Source: Brevibacillus laterosporus LMG 15441 (lineage in GTDB: Bacteria > Bacillota > Bacilli > Brevibacillales > Brevibacillaceae). Taken from it: 64,000 nucleotides of DNA. The notes under the pieces were generated by a model. It saw only the letters and a program-made list of their open reading frames with translations, searched no databases and had not been told where the DNA came from. A program made the position numbers and the translations under genes. Below are positions 26,774 through 34,967 of this stretch, one piece after another. The stretch's first letter is position 1, and every line of letters starts with the position of its first letter. Where the stretch lies: the NCBI RefSeq assembly GCF_000219535.2, contig NZ_CP007806.1, positions 3,568,501-3,632,500 on the forward strand, given 5' to 3'.

Positions 26774-26938
26774 TTATTTGCACCTATTAGTTGGGATGTT
26801 GACATTATCTAGTAAGATATCCTCTCCACTATCCGAAAATAGCTCGTGTGTTTTCGTAATCATGATTTCTCTCTGCTCATAGGAATTCATACGATCATAC
26901 TTACTCCCTACATCAAATCTGGTTTTAAACTCTTCCAT
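26774..26938 (-). CDS. Hypothetical 54-residue ORF (doubtful)
   Basis: An open frame of 54 codons, ATG 26938 to TAA 26774, encoding a charged, soluble peptide that starts MEEFKTRFDVGSKYDRMN and ends in an unusual Cys-Lys. An AAAGGAG lies about 20 bases upstream, too far for this ATG and better placed for an unrelated nine-codon frame. I do not recognise a family. The peptide-like composition (no low-complexity) keeps it as a candidate; it could also be a fragment of a lost gene. Confidence 0.3.
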   Translation of the reverse strand: MEEFKTRFDVGSKYDRMNSYEQREIMITKTHELFSDSGEDILLDNVNIPTNRCK

Positions 26939-27013
26939 TTCCTTGTATCATGATCCACTCCTTTCTTTTTTATTTATAGTTGAAGCTGTTTAAATACCTT
27001 TTTCAAAACAAAA

Positions 27014-27048
27014 AGCCGAAAACCCTTGCTGTGCAAGGATTTCCGACT
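27014..27048 (-). terminator. Rho-independent terminator after rnjB
   Basis: AGCCGAAAACCCTTGC pairs with GCAAGGATTTCCGACT (a few mismatches) around a 3-base loop. T residues follow on the minus strand. It lies 20 bases beyond the stop. Confidence 0.85.
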
Positions 27049-27068
27049 CTTTATCGTCATGTCTGGAA

Positions 27069-28748
27069 TTACACTTCCATGATGATAGGTAAAATCATTG
27101 GTCTTCTACGTGTTTGTTCGTATAAATAACGTCCAAGTGTATCTTTTACATTATTTTTCAGCGATGACCATTCATTTACTTTTTCATCCATACATTTTTG
27201 CAGAGTTTGGGCTACGATACGATTTGCCTCTTCCATCAATTCTTCCGACTCACGTACATATACGAAGCCACGCGAGATGATATCAGGTCCAGACACGATA
27301 GTACCATGTTGTTTACTGAGGGTAACGACAACAACCAGAATTCCATCTTGGGATAATAATTTTCGATCACGTAAAACGATGTTACCTACATCGCCTACGC
27401 CCAGTCCATCAATAAGAACATTGCCAGCATGCACTTTAGGACCGTATCTTGCCTGACCCTTTGCAATTTCCACGGTATCTCCATTATCGAGTAAGAAGAT
27501 ATTCTCAGATGCTACTCCCACCTGTTCAGCAAGTATTGCATGCATACGCTGCATACGATACTCCCCGTGAATCGGGATAAAGTATTTAGGTTTCATCAGG
27601 TTAAGCATTAAACGTAGCTCTTCCTGGCTTCCATGTCCAGATACGTGTACAGTACCATTTGGACCATGTCCTCCATAAATAACTTCTGCACCTGCTCGGC
27701 ATAAGTGATCGATGGTGCGGGAAACGTATTTCTCGTTCCCTGGAATTGGTGTTGCTGCAATGATTACTGTGTCACCAGGCATCATGTCTATTTTCCGATG
27801 GGCGGATCGGGCAATGCGGGTAAGCGCTGACATAGGCTCTCCCTGACTTCCTGTTGACAGAATAACTACTTGTTCTGATGGTAATTTATTACATTCATCA
27901 ATATCTACAATTACCCCTTCTGGTACATGTAAATATCCTAAATCCATACTTATAGTTATAACATTGATCATACTGCGCCCTACTAACGTTACTTTACGAT
28001 TGTATTGAACAGCAGCATCAAAAACTTGTTGGATACGATGAACGTTTGATGCAAACGTGGAAACGATAATTCGCCCCTCCGCTTTATGAAAAACTTCTTT
28101 TAACGCTTTCCCTACTGAACTTTCAGATCCAGTAAAGCCTGGACGTTCTGCGTTTGTACTGTCTGATAACAAGCAGAGTACGCCTCGTTCCCCAATTTCC
28201 GCCATTTTTCCGAGATCAGCTCTTTGATTGTTTACGGGGGTTTGATCAAACTTAAAATCTCCGGTATGGACGACATAACCTTCAGGGGTTTCCAAGCAAA
28301 CGCCGACTGAATCAGGAATACTATGATTTACTCTGAAAAACGTTGCAGTTAATGTACTGCCAAGACTTACTTCTGAATCACTATTGATCAAGTGACGAGT
28401 AGTTGTATTTAGGATACCCGCTTCCTTCAATTTGACATCAATCAGACCTAGCGTTAACTTTGTTGCATATACCGGCACATTAAGGTGACGCAATACGTAA
28501 CTTAGTCCTCCAATATGATCTTCATGTCCGTGTGTAATAATAATTCCGCGTACTTTATCACGATTTTCTTCCAAATAGGTAATATCAGGTATTACCATAT
28601 CAATCCCCAGCATTTCCTCCTCTGGGAATTTGAGACCAGCATCAATAACAACGATGTCTTCATCGGTCTCTACTACGTACATGTTCTTACCAATTTCGCC
28701 AACTCCGCCCAGGGCAAAGATAAGAACACTTTGATTCAACTTAGACAA
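27069..28748 (-). CDS. rnjB: Ribonuclease J (RnjB)
   Basis: Metallo-beta-lactamase/beta-CASP ribonuclease with endo- and 5' exonucleolytic activity in mRNA decay and rRNA maturation. The 559-residue protein has the metal-binding HGHEDHIGGL near residue 74, HSIPDS, HTGDFK and SDSTNAE. The beta-CASP segment follows (STFASNVHRI, LSTGSQGEP), then HVSGHGSQEEL and the C-terminal dimerisation domain. The position after dapA matches B. subtilis ymfA/rnjB. The start is TTG 28748 with AGGAGG eight bases upstream. Confidence 0.95.
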   Translation of the reverse strand: MSKLNQSVLIFALGGVGEIGKNMYVVETDEDIVVIDAGLKFPEEEMLGIDMVIPDITYLEENRDKVRGIIITHGHEDHIGGLSYVLRHLNVPVYATKLTLGLIDVKLKEAGILNTTTRHLINSDSEVSLGSTLTATFFRVNHSIPDSVGVCLETPEGYVVHTGDFKFDQTPVNNQRADLGKMAEIGERGVLCLLSDSTNAERPGFTGSESSVGKALKEVFHKAEGRIIVSTFASNVHRIQQVFDAAVQYNRKVTLVGRSMINVITISMDLGYLHVPEGVIVDIDECNKLPSEQVVILSTGSQGEPMSALTRIARSAHRKIDMMPGDTVIIAATPIPGNEKYVSRTIDHLCRAGAEVIYGGHGPNGTVHVSGHGSQEELRLMLNLMKPKYFIPIHGEYRMQRMHAILAEQVGVASENIFLLDNGDTVEIAKGQARYGPKVHAGNVLIDGLGVGDVGNIVLRDRKLLSQDGILVVVVTLSKQHGTIVSGPDIISRGFVYVRESEELMEEANRIVAQTLQKCMDEKVNEWSSLKNNVKDTLGRYLYEQTRRRPMILPIIMEV

Positions 28749-28817
28749 TGAATGTACCTCCTATATTTAGTTGTCAAATTACACCTCAAATTAAACCGCC
28801 CCAAATCGCTTATCCCT

Positions 28818-28847
28818 ATTATATCCGAATTAAAAACAGGAATACAA
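28818..28847 (-). promoter_or_regulatory. Candidate promoter of rnjB
   Basis: Minus-strand TTGTAT (28842-28847), 18-base spacer, perfect TATAAT (28818-28823). The -35 box matches poorly. The leader is about 65 bases. Confidence 0.45.
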
Positions 28848-29046
28848 GTAAGAAAAGCATATATATAAATTTATCTAGACATTAGTACGCCAGCTCTGAA
28901 AAGGGTTTGCGGTTTTTTCCTTTGAAATTCTGCTCTCTATTATTTGTAAAGATATGGGACAAATAAGAGGTGGACCGTACAATCCATAATCTTATAAATC
29001 ATTTTGTTACCTGTAAAATACTGACTCAAGACATATGCTTTACACA

Positions 29047-29092
29047 AAAAATCGCTGAGTAGTCATTTAGATATGACATACCCAGCGATTTT
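29047..29092 (-). terminator. Rho-independent terminator after dapA
   Basis: AAAATCGCTG and CAGCGATTTT form a 10-bp outer stem with additional pairing inside (ATGAC/GTCAT). T residues follow on the minus strand. It marks the end of the dpa-asd-dapG-dapA operon. Confidence 0.85.
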
Positions 29093-29159
29093 GTCAAAAC
29101 GCTAATACAACAACGGATTTCATAGGTACCAGAAGGGCTAACTTCTAAAGAGCAGCAAT

Positions 29160-30023
29160 CTACAGCCATTCATCTATATAGCTAGCTTCTTCGTCCGTCA
29201 GCTCCACAAGCGGTAAACGAACACCGCCTACCTCAATCCCTTTTTTGTTTAGCGCAGCCTTAATTGGTGTTGGATTAGGATATTTGAATGCACCTTCAAA
29301 GATCGGAACTAGCTTACGATGAAGAGCTGCTGCCCTAGAAGTATCTCCCTTGAAGAACGCATCCATCATTTCCTTCATCTCTAAACCAATTACATGGCTC
29401 GTTACGCTTACTACTCCAACTCCGCCAATAGAGAGTACCGGAATAGTTAAACCATCATCACCGCTATATAGCTCAAAGCCTTGAGGTGCACGTTCAATGA
29501 TCTGTGCCATCTGGGTAAGATTACCAGACGCCTCTTTAATACATACTACATTTGGTAGTTCAGCTAAACGTAAAGTCGTGTCCGCTGTCACGTTAATTCC
29601 TGTACGTCCAGGAACATTGTATAGCATGATTGGCAGCTCTACTGCTTCACTAATAGCCTTAAAATGCTGATACAACCCCTCTTGCGATGTACGACTGTAG
29701 TAAGGAGCCACCAGCATGATCGCATCTATACCCGTTTTTGTTGCTTCTTTTGTGAAAGCAATGGTTTCTTCTGTATCATTGCAACCTGTACCTGCGATGA
29801 CTTTAACTCTACCGTTCGCTTTTTGTACACTAAAAGTAAATAAATCAAGCTTTTCCTGTTTAGAAAGAGTTGGTGATTCTCCTGTTGTACCACTTACCAC
29901 GAGTGCTTCTGAGCCTGTGTCTATTAGGTAGTTGATCAGTTTTTCTGTGCGATCCCAGTCAATTTGGCCCTTGTCATTAAAAGGCGTTACCATGGCAGTC
30001 ACAATACGTCCAAAAATAGCCAT
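29160..30023 (-). CDS. dapA: 4-hydroxy-tetrahydrodipicolinate synthase
   Basis: Condenses pyruvate and aspartate semialdehyde, the first lysine/diaminopimelate-specific step and the branch to spore dipicolinate. The 287-residue TIM barrel shows GTTGESPTL, YNVPGRT (Tyr in the proton relay) and CIKEASG (Schiff-base Lys, near residue 163). It is encoded 58 bases after dapG in the spoVF-like operon. The C-terminus is shortened compared with the usual ~290, which is within the family range. Confidence 0.96.
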   Translation of the reverse strand: MAIFGRIVTAMVTPFNDKGQIDWDRTEKLINYLIDTGSEALVVSGTTGESPTLSKQEKLDLFTFSVQKANGRVKVIAGTGCNDTEETIAFTKEATKTGIDAIMLVAPYYSRTSQEGLYQHFKAISEAVELPIMLYNVPGRTGINVTADTTLRLAELPNVVCIKEASGNLTQMAQIIERAPQGFELYSGDDGLTIPVLSIGGVGVVSVTSHVIGLEMKEMMDAFFKGDTSRAAALHRKLVPIFEGAFKYPNPTPIKAALNKKGIEVGGVRLPLVELTDEEASYIDEWL

Positions 30024-30081
30024 GTTTTTTCATCTCTCCTCTTTCTTCCTTAATAGGCTCTCTAACTTCTGCTCTACATAA

Positions 30082-31308
30082 CTATAATCGAGCATTAGAC
30101 AAATCAAACTGCTGATGCAATGCCCGCACAGCCCTAGCCATATCCTCGTCATGCACTAGCACCCAAATGGTTGTATGTGAGTCAGCAGATTGCAGGATTT
30201 GTATCTCCTCTTTCGTAAGTGCTTCTACAATATGAGCCATAACACCTGGTACTCCTGCAATGCCAGCGCCAATTACCGACACCTTAGCACAATGAGGCAT
30301 TATTTGAGGCTCATAGCCCATGTCAGCTAAGATAATCGCCGCCTTTTCAGCCATATGATCGTGTACCGTATAAGCGACACCTAGTGGATTTACATTAATA
30401 AAATCAACGCTGATATTATGTTGTGCCATTGCTTTAAAAACCTGAAGCTGGGTATCATATTGTCCTTCTTTAGAGAATACCTTGATCTGTGTAATATTAG
30501 GAACATGAGCTATCCCCACTACAACTCGATCACTAAAGGATTCATTAAAACGGCCTAACTCATGTAGACTGGTAACCAATGTTCCTGGTTCGTCTGAAAA
30601 TGTGGAGCGCACACGTATTGGAATATTGGTTTGCATAGCGATTTCCACAGCGCGTGGGTGAATCACCTTAGCACCTAAGTGCGCCATGTTGCAAATCTCC
30701 GTATACGTGACGGTATGAAGTGACTTAGCCTCGTCTACTATTCGTGGATCGGCCGTCATAATGCCATTTACATCTGTAAAAATATCAACCATGTCAGCTT
30801 TTAAGGCGACGCCAAGTGCTGTTGCTGTCGTATCGCTTCCTCCGCGGCCTAAGGTGGTCACTTGCCAATCTTCCGTACGCCCCTGGAACCCTGGGACGAT
30901 GACAACACGCCCTTGCTCAAGCTCTTGTTGAATACGATCAGGTTCAATCGTAAGGATTTGTGCGTTATTAAAATCATTAGTAGTTATGATATTAGCTTGC
31001 CCACCCGTTAAAATTGTGGACTCGATGCCTCGCTCATTAAGCATGCTGGATATGACGCAAGCGGAAATAATTTCCCCTGTATGCAATAACAGGTCGTTTT
31101 CGCGCGCTCGTAGGCTGTCCCCATTTTGACGGATCAATTGTAATAGCGTGTCAGTGGCGTAAGGATCACCCTTACGCCCCATCGCTGACACAACTACTAC
31201 TAAGGAAAAGCCTTCCGCCAGTGCTTTTTCAATGTGGCCAATTGCCCGATTGCGATGATCCTCCGTTGTTAAGGATGAACCCCCGAACTTTTGGACAAGT
31301 ATTTTCAT
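30082..31308 (-). CDS. dapG: Aspartokinase I (DapG, diaminopimelate-regulated type)
   Basis: Phosphorylates aspartate at the head of the aspartate pathway. The 408-residue product begins KILVQKFGGSSL, the kinase motif, and has GRGGSDTTA, VNGIMTADPRIV and two C-terminal ACT domains (~275-400). ATG 31308 fits AGGAGAGAGG upstream; a 23-codon longer frame would overlap asd and is rejected. In B. subtilis DapG is the meso-diaminopimelate-sensitive isozyme and lies in this same operon, so the name rests partly on synteny. Confidence 0.94.
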   Translation of the reverse strand: MKILVQKFGGSSLTTEDHRNRAIGHIEKALAEGFSLVVVVSAMGRKGDPYATDTLLQLIRQNGDSLRARENDLLLHTGEIISACVISSMLNERGIESTILTGGQANIITTNDFNNAQILTIEPDRIQQELEQGRVVIVPGFQGRTEDWQVTTLGRGGSDTTATALGVALKADMVDIFTDVNGIMTADPRIVDEAKSLHTVTYTEICNMAHLGAKVIHPRAVEIAMQTNIPIRVRSTFSDEPGTLVTSLHELGRFNESFSDRVVVGIAHVPNITQIKVFSKEGQYDTQLQVFKAMAQHNISVDFINVNPLGVAYTVHDHMAEKAAIILADMGYEPQIMPHCAKVSVIGAGIAGVPGVMAHIVEALTKEEIQILQSADSHTTIWVLVHDEDMARAVRALHQQFDLSNARL

Positions 31309-31321
31309 GAAAACCTCTCTC

Positions 31322-32362
31322 CTAGCTGTTGGCCTTGATAAGCTCCTCGGCAATTTGTACGGTGTTCCACGCAGCACCCTTTAATAGATTATCTGATACA
31401 ACCCACATATGGATCCCACGTGGATGCGTTAAATCTCGGCGAACACGACCGACAAAAACTTCAAGCTTATCCGCAGAATCGGTAGCCAATGGATATTTTT
31501 GTTCTTCAGGGGAATCGACAAGCACAATACCAGGTGCATGTGCTAGTAAAGATTTCACTTCTTCCAGTTCATAGTCATTTTTTAATTCGACATAAACGGA
31601 CTCACTGTGACCTTTTACTACAGGAATACGCACACAAGTAGCTGCAACTAAAACTTGATCGTCACCCAATATTTTCTTTGTTTCGTTTACCATCTTCATC
31701 TCTTCATACGTAAATCCATTGTCTGTGAAAACATCAATTTGCGGAATCGCATTAAAAGCAATCTGATGATGAACCGGAAGCTTGGATACTGGCAGTACAT
31801 TTGCTTCCGGCTCTTTCCCATCTAAAACATCTCTGGTTTGAGTCAACAGCTCATCGATAGCTTGAGCACCCGCACCAGATACAGCTTGATACGTAGAAAC
31901 AATAATCCGATCTATTCCAAAACGGTCATAAAGAGGCTTCAATGCCGCAACCATCTGAATGGTAGAGCAGTTAGGGTTTGCAATGATTCCTTTGTGTTTG
32001 CGCGCTGCATCCATGTTAACCTCGGGCACAACCAATGGGACTTCTGGATCCATTCGATAAGCACTCGTATTGTCAATGACAACCGCTCCATGACGTACAG
32101 CATGAGGAGCTAATTCCTTACTGATCGCTCCTCCTGCACTGAACAGAGCAAAATCTACACCGATAAAGCTATCAGGTGTTGCCTCTTCAATTGTCACTTC
32201 CTGACCTTTAAACAGTACCTTTTTACCAGCCGATCTTTTTGAAGCTAATAGCTTCAGTTGACCGATTGGAAAATTTCGTTTCTCCAAAAGCTGAATCATT
32301 TGCTGTCCTACTGCTCCTGTCGCTCCCACGACTGCGACATTTACCTTCAGTTGGTTCTCCAT
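31322..32362 (-). CDS. asd: Aspartate-semialdehyde dehydrogenase
   Basis: Reduces aspartyl phosphate to aspartate semialdehyde, shared by lysine, diaminopimelate and dipicolinate synthesis. The 346-residue enzyme has the NADP motif VGATGAVGQQM, SAGG, the catalytic cysteine in NPNCST (~residue 129) and the QAVSGAG region. It starts with ATG 32362 after GGAGGAG and lies 32 bases past dpaB, 13 bases before dapG. Confidence 0.96.
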   Translation of the reverse strand: MENQLKVNVAVVGATGAVGQQMIQLLEKRNFPIGQLKLLASKRSAGKKVLFKGQEVTIEEATPDSFIGVDFALFSAGGAISKELAPHAVRHGAVVIDNTSAYRMDPEVPLVVPEVNMDAARKHKGIIANPNCSTIQMVAALKPLYDRFGIDRIIVSTYQAVSGAGAQAIDELLTQTRDVLDGKEPEANVLPVSKLPVHHQIAFNAIPQIDVFTDNGFTYEEMKMVNETKKILGDDQVLVAATCVRIPVVKGHSESVYVELKNDYELEEVKSLLAHAPGIVLVDSPEEQKYPLATDSADKLEVFVGRVRRDLTHPRGIHMWVVSDNLLKGAAWNTVQIAEELIKANS

Positions 32363-32394
32363 CTTTTTCTCCTCCTAAGAGCCTGTTAGCTGCA

Positions 32395-32991
32395 TCAATA
32401 ATGGAATCTTTCTATAAGCAAAGGTTGCAACTGACGATGTTGAATAGCTAGCTCACACGTTTCCATGATGAGATCCATTCGTGCTACCAGTGAGTTTGGT
32501 TTTTTGTCAGGCGCATCCTGCCCAAACGGAACAAAATAAATATTTTTAGTGGCTAGAAGTTTTGCAATATTTGCCGCATTTAACCCCAATCCATCATTGG
32601 TTGAAATCGCCAAGACGACTGGATATAGATTGCGTAAGGTTGCTTTGGCAGCCATTAAAACAGGGCTATCTGTGAGTGCGTTCGCCAATCGGCTCGTGGT
32701 GTTACCTGTGCATGGAGCAATCACCATAACGTCAAATAGCTTGGAAGGTCCAAGCGGTTCTGCATCAGTAATAGTAGTGATAATCTCTTCGCCTGTAATC
32801 TGTTTTAATTGGTTCTGCCAATGGTTAGTCGTTCCAAAACGCGTATCAGTGGTCATCACAGTCTGGCTCGCTATGGGTACAACACGTGCTCCAGCATCTA
32901 CTAAGCGCTGAATTTGCGGCATGGTTTCTTCCAAGGTACAATGGGAACCCGTTAGCCCAAATCCAACCGTTTTTCCCCTAAGATTGCTCAT
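32395..32991 (-). CDS. dpaB: Dipicolinate synthase subunit B
   Basis: Flavoprotein-like subunit that with DpaA makes dipicolinic acid in the mother cell during sporulation. The 198-residue product begins KTVGFGLTGSHCTLEE, the flavoprotein (UbiX/Dfp-type) GLTGS fingerprint, and has IAPCTGNTTSRLANALTDSPVLMA. It overlaps dpaA by 14 bases. The gene marks the organism as an endospore former. The start ATG 32991 follows GGGGGG-type sequence. Confidence 0.96.
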   Translation of the reverse strand: MSNLRGKTVGFGLTGSHCTLEETMPQIQRLVDAGARVVPIASQTVMTTDTRFGTTNHWQNQLKQITGEEIITTITDAEPLGPSKLFDVMVIAPCTGNTTSRLANALTDSPVLMAAKATLRNLYPVVLAISTNDGLGLNAANIAKLLATKNIYFVPFGQDAPDKKPNSLVARMDLIMETCELAIQHRQLQPLLIERFHY

Positions 32992-33886
32992 GATGACCCC
33001 CCTGATTCTCGGCTTGCTCCGAAAGAAGTCGTGCTAAGGTATTGGCAATGATTTGCCCGGCTGTTTTCGGTGCAACAATTCCAGGAAGACTTGGGGCGAG
33101 AATCGCTTTGATTCCTCGACGTTCTGCATAACGAAAATCAGTTCCACCTGGCTTAGAAGCAATATCTAGGATAAATGCAGTCTGTGGCATGTGTGCTATG
33201 ATGTCTGATGTAATAATCAAATGTGGAATTGTGTTAAAGATAATGTCTACCTTTGAAACATACTGCTTAAAATCATCCAGATCAAAAGCATCAATGCCCA
33301 TTTCATTACTACGTGCTATGTGTTCCGGACGTTTTGTCCCAACCTTAACATGTGCTCCCAATGCATGCAAAGCTCTAGCTAATGACATACCTACTCGACC
33401 TAATCCGAGAACAATCACCTCGGAGCCATGGATCGTAATATCAGTGTTTTGGATCGTCACCATCAATGCTCCTTCCACAGTGGGAATGGAGTTGTAGATA
33501 GCCACATCATCACGGTTCAATAGCTCTTTTAGTGGGACGTTATGCAGTTTTAATAGTTCTCTGAGATAAGGCTTTGCCATCCCGGTATAGACAACGCATT
33601 TTTCTGGTAAAGCTTCAATATGCTCCTTAGATAGCTGAATGCTTTTTGTAGAAAAAATGCTTTCAATCATTCCTTTGTCATCTGTACCGACGATAGGTAG
33701 GATCAGGGCATCAACATCCTTTAACACATCGCATGTTAATGGTTTTTTGTTTGCTCCTGTAAAGCTACTCTCTAAGTTATCAAAGCCAATAAGAGTAACT
33801 GTGGCGTCCAGCTGGATGCATTTTTTGATGACTTCCAGCTGACGAGCATCACCGCCAATAAAAGCAACATGTTTTCCCGTCAGCAT
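32978..33886 (-). CDS. dpaA: Dipicolinate synthase subunit A
   Basis: NAD(P)-binding oxidoreductase subunit of dipicolinate synthase, 302 residues. It carries two Rossmann signatures: VAFIGGDARQLEV at the N-terminus and VIVLGLGRVGMSLARALHALGAHV near residue 155. It is the first gene of dpaA-dpaB-asd-dapG-dapA, which in B. subtilis is read by mother-cell sigma-K. I could not find a clear sigma-K box pair in the 163-base upstream gap (33887-34049). Confidence 0.95.
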   Translation of the reverse strand: MLTGKHVAFIGGDARQLEVIKKCIQLDATVTLIGFDNLESSFTGANKKPLTCDVLKDVDALILPIVGTDDKGMIESIFSTKSIQLSKEHIEALPEKCVVYTGMAKPYLRELLKLHNVPLKELLNRDDVAIYNSIPTVEGALMVTIQNTDITIHGSEVIVLGLGRVGMSLARALHALGAHVKVGTKRPEHIARSNEMGIDAFDLDDFKQYVSKVDIIFNTIPHLIITSDIIAHMPQTAFILDIASKPGGTDFRYAERRGIKAILAPSLPGIVAPKTAGQIIANTLARLLSEQAENQGGHHEQS

Positions 33887-34049
33887 GCCGTGTTCCCCTT
33901 TCCAAACATTTTACGCAAGATAACCTGGAAACGCAAAGAATTTTTCCGAGTCCCATGGAAAATGTAAAATAGTTGACGGACCGTTTTTTGTTCACGGTCG
34001 ATGTATATGTCGTGCACTGCGGTAATCTACCGTCATCCTATTCGAACAC

Positions 34050-34328
34050 CTAACGTTTCGTTACTGAAGTTTCCTGTGGGAAATGGTTTTGGGTAGGTTG
34101 TAACTGTACAATTATCATATCCGGACCAATTTGTACAATAGACCTCCAAGGAATCATCGTATCAGCTTTTTTCTTCCCTATCCCAAAAAAAGAAGGATTG
34201 GAAATGACAATAGAAGCAATTTCGCCTGTTATTGGATTAATTTCCATATCCGATTGTGCTATCACTCCGCGTTTTTCTCCATAATCAACATCTACAATCT
34301 CTTTACCGCTAAACTCGCTTAGTCGCAT
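34050..34328 (-). CDS. ymxH: YlmC/YmxH family sporulation protein (PRC-barrel)
   Basis: The 92-residue protein has the PRC-barrel beta-domain style, MRLSEFSGKEIVDVDYGEKRG, then the WRSIVQIGPDMIIV strand, with no membrane segment. The family is sporulation-associated in Bacillales, and YlmC/YmxH homologues are small and poorly characterised. ATG 34328 follows GGAGG. It sits between dut and dpaA, as ymxH precedes spoVFA in B. subtilis. Confidence 0.9.
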   Translation of the reverse strand: MRLSEFSGKEIVDVDYGEKRGVIAQSDMEINPITGEIASIVISNPSFFGIGKKKADTMIPWRSIVQIGPDMIIVQLQPTQNHFPQETSVTKR

Positions 34329-34447
34329 TTTACTTCCTCCTTTGTTTGTCCACTCACAGCAGAATATACGAAAAAGCTGTTCAGTTTATACGTAAGATTG
34401 TCGTAAAGGGTATTTTTTAAAATAATTCGTATAAGATCAAATAATAA

Positions 34448-34488
34448 AAAGGCTTCCCACTAAGCCTAATGACTTAGGAGAAGCCTTT
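34448..34488 (-). terminator. Rho-independent terminator after dut
   Basis: AAAGGCTTC...TAAGC pairs with ...CTTA...GAAGCCTTT, and T residues follow on the minus strand. It lies 12 bases beyond the dut stop and isolates ymxH. Confidence 0.85.
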
Positions 34489-34499
34489 CTACCAAACAG

Positions 34500-34952
34500 T
34501 TATTTACCTGTAGAACCGAATCCACCTGCACCACGTTCTGTTTTTTCCAACTCGTCAACAATCTCTAACCGTGCTTGCATCACTGGCATAAAGAGAAGCT
34601 GGGCAACACGGTCCCCTTTTTTGACCACAAATGGTTCAGTCGTGTCTAGGTTCTGCAACAGCACTTGAATCTCACCTGTATAATCGCTATCAATTACTCC
34701 AACAGCATTCGTTAGTGATATTCCGTATTTAAAAGCATTGCCGCTACGTGGGAACACTAGACCTACCATACCTGCGTCAGGCATTTGCACAGCAATCCCT
34801 GTAGGAATCTTGGCGCGTTCCCCTGGAGCAATCGTGATGTCTTGTTCAATACATGCTGCTAAATCAAGTCCCGCAGAGCCTGATGTCGCATAATGCGGTA
34901 AAGGAAGATCCGTCCCAATCATTGGAGACATTTTTTTAATGTTTACAAACAC
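34500..34952 (-). CDS. dut: dUTP diphosphatase
   Basis: Trimeric dUTPase hydrolysing dUTP to dUMP, which keeps uracil out of DNA. The ~150-residue product carries motif 1 (GSAGLDLAA), motif 2 (PRSGNAFK), motif 3 (GVIDSDYTGEI), motif 4 (KGDRVAQLLF) and the C-terminal RGAGGFGSTG lid. Two GTG codons are possible; GTG 34952 lies eight bases after AGAGG, while GTG 34961 overlaps that site. It is 15 bases from ymxG and probably coupled to it. This insertion between ymxG and ymxH differs from B. subtilis. Confidence 0.96.
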   Translation of the reverse strand: MFVNIKKMSPMIGTDLPLPHYATSGSAGLDLAACIEQDITIAPGERAKIPTGIAVQMPDAGMVGLVFPRSGNAFKYGISLTNAVGVIDSDYTGEIQVLLQNLDTTEPFVVKKGDRVAQLLFMPVMQARLEIVDELEKTERGAGGFGSTGK

Positions 34953-34967
34953 AAAAGACACCTCTTT

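Larger units (their letters stand above)
28749..29159. other. Intergenic region between dapA and rnjB
   Basis: The 411-base region contains the dapA terminator (29047-29092) and a candidate rnjB promoter (28818-28847). The rest is AT-rich and shows no gene or riboswitch core. Confidence 0.6.

Noticed and set aside
33887-34049. Sigma-K promoter for dpaA
   Set aside because: CATATACAT on the minus strand near 34010 partly fits the -10 (CATAnnnTA) but lacks the final TA and a clear AC -35 at the right distance.
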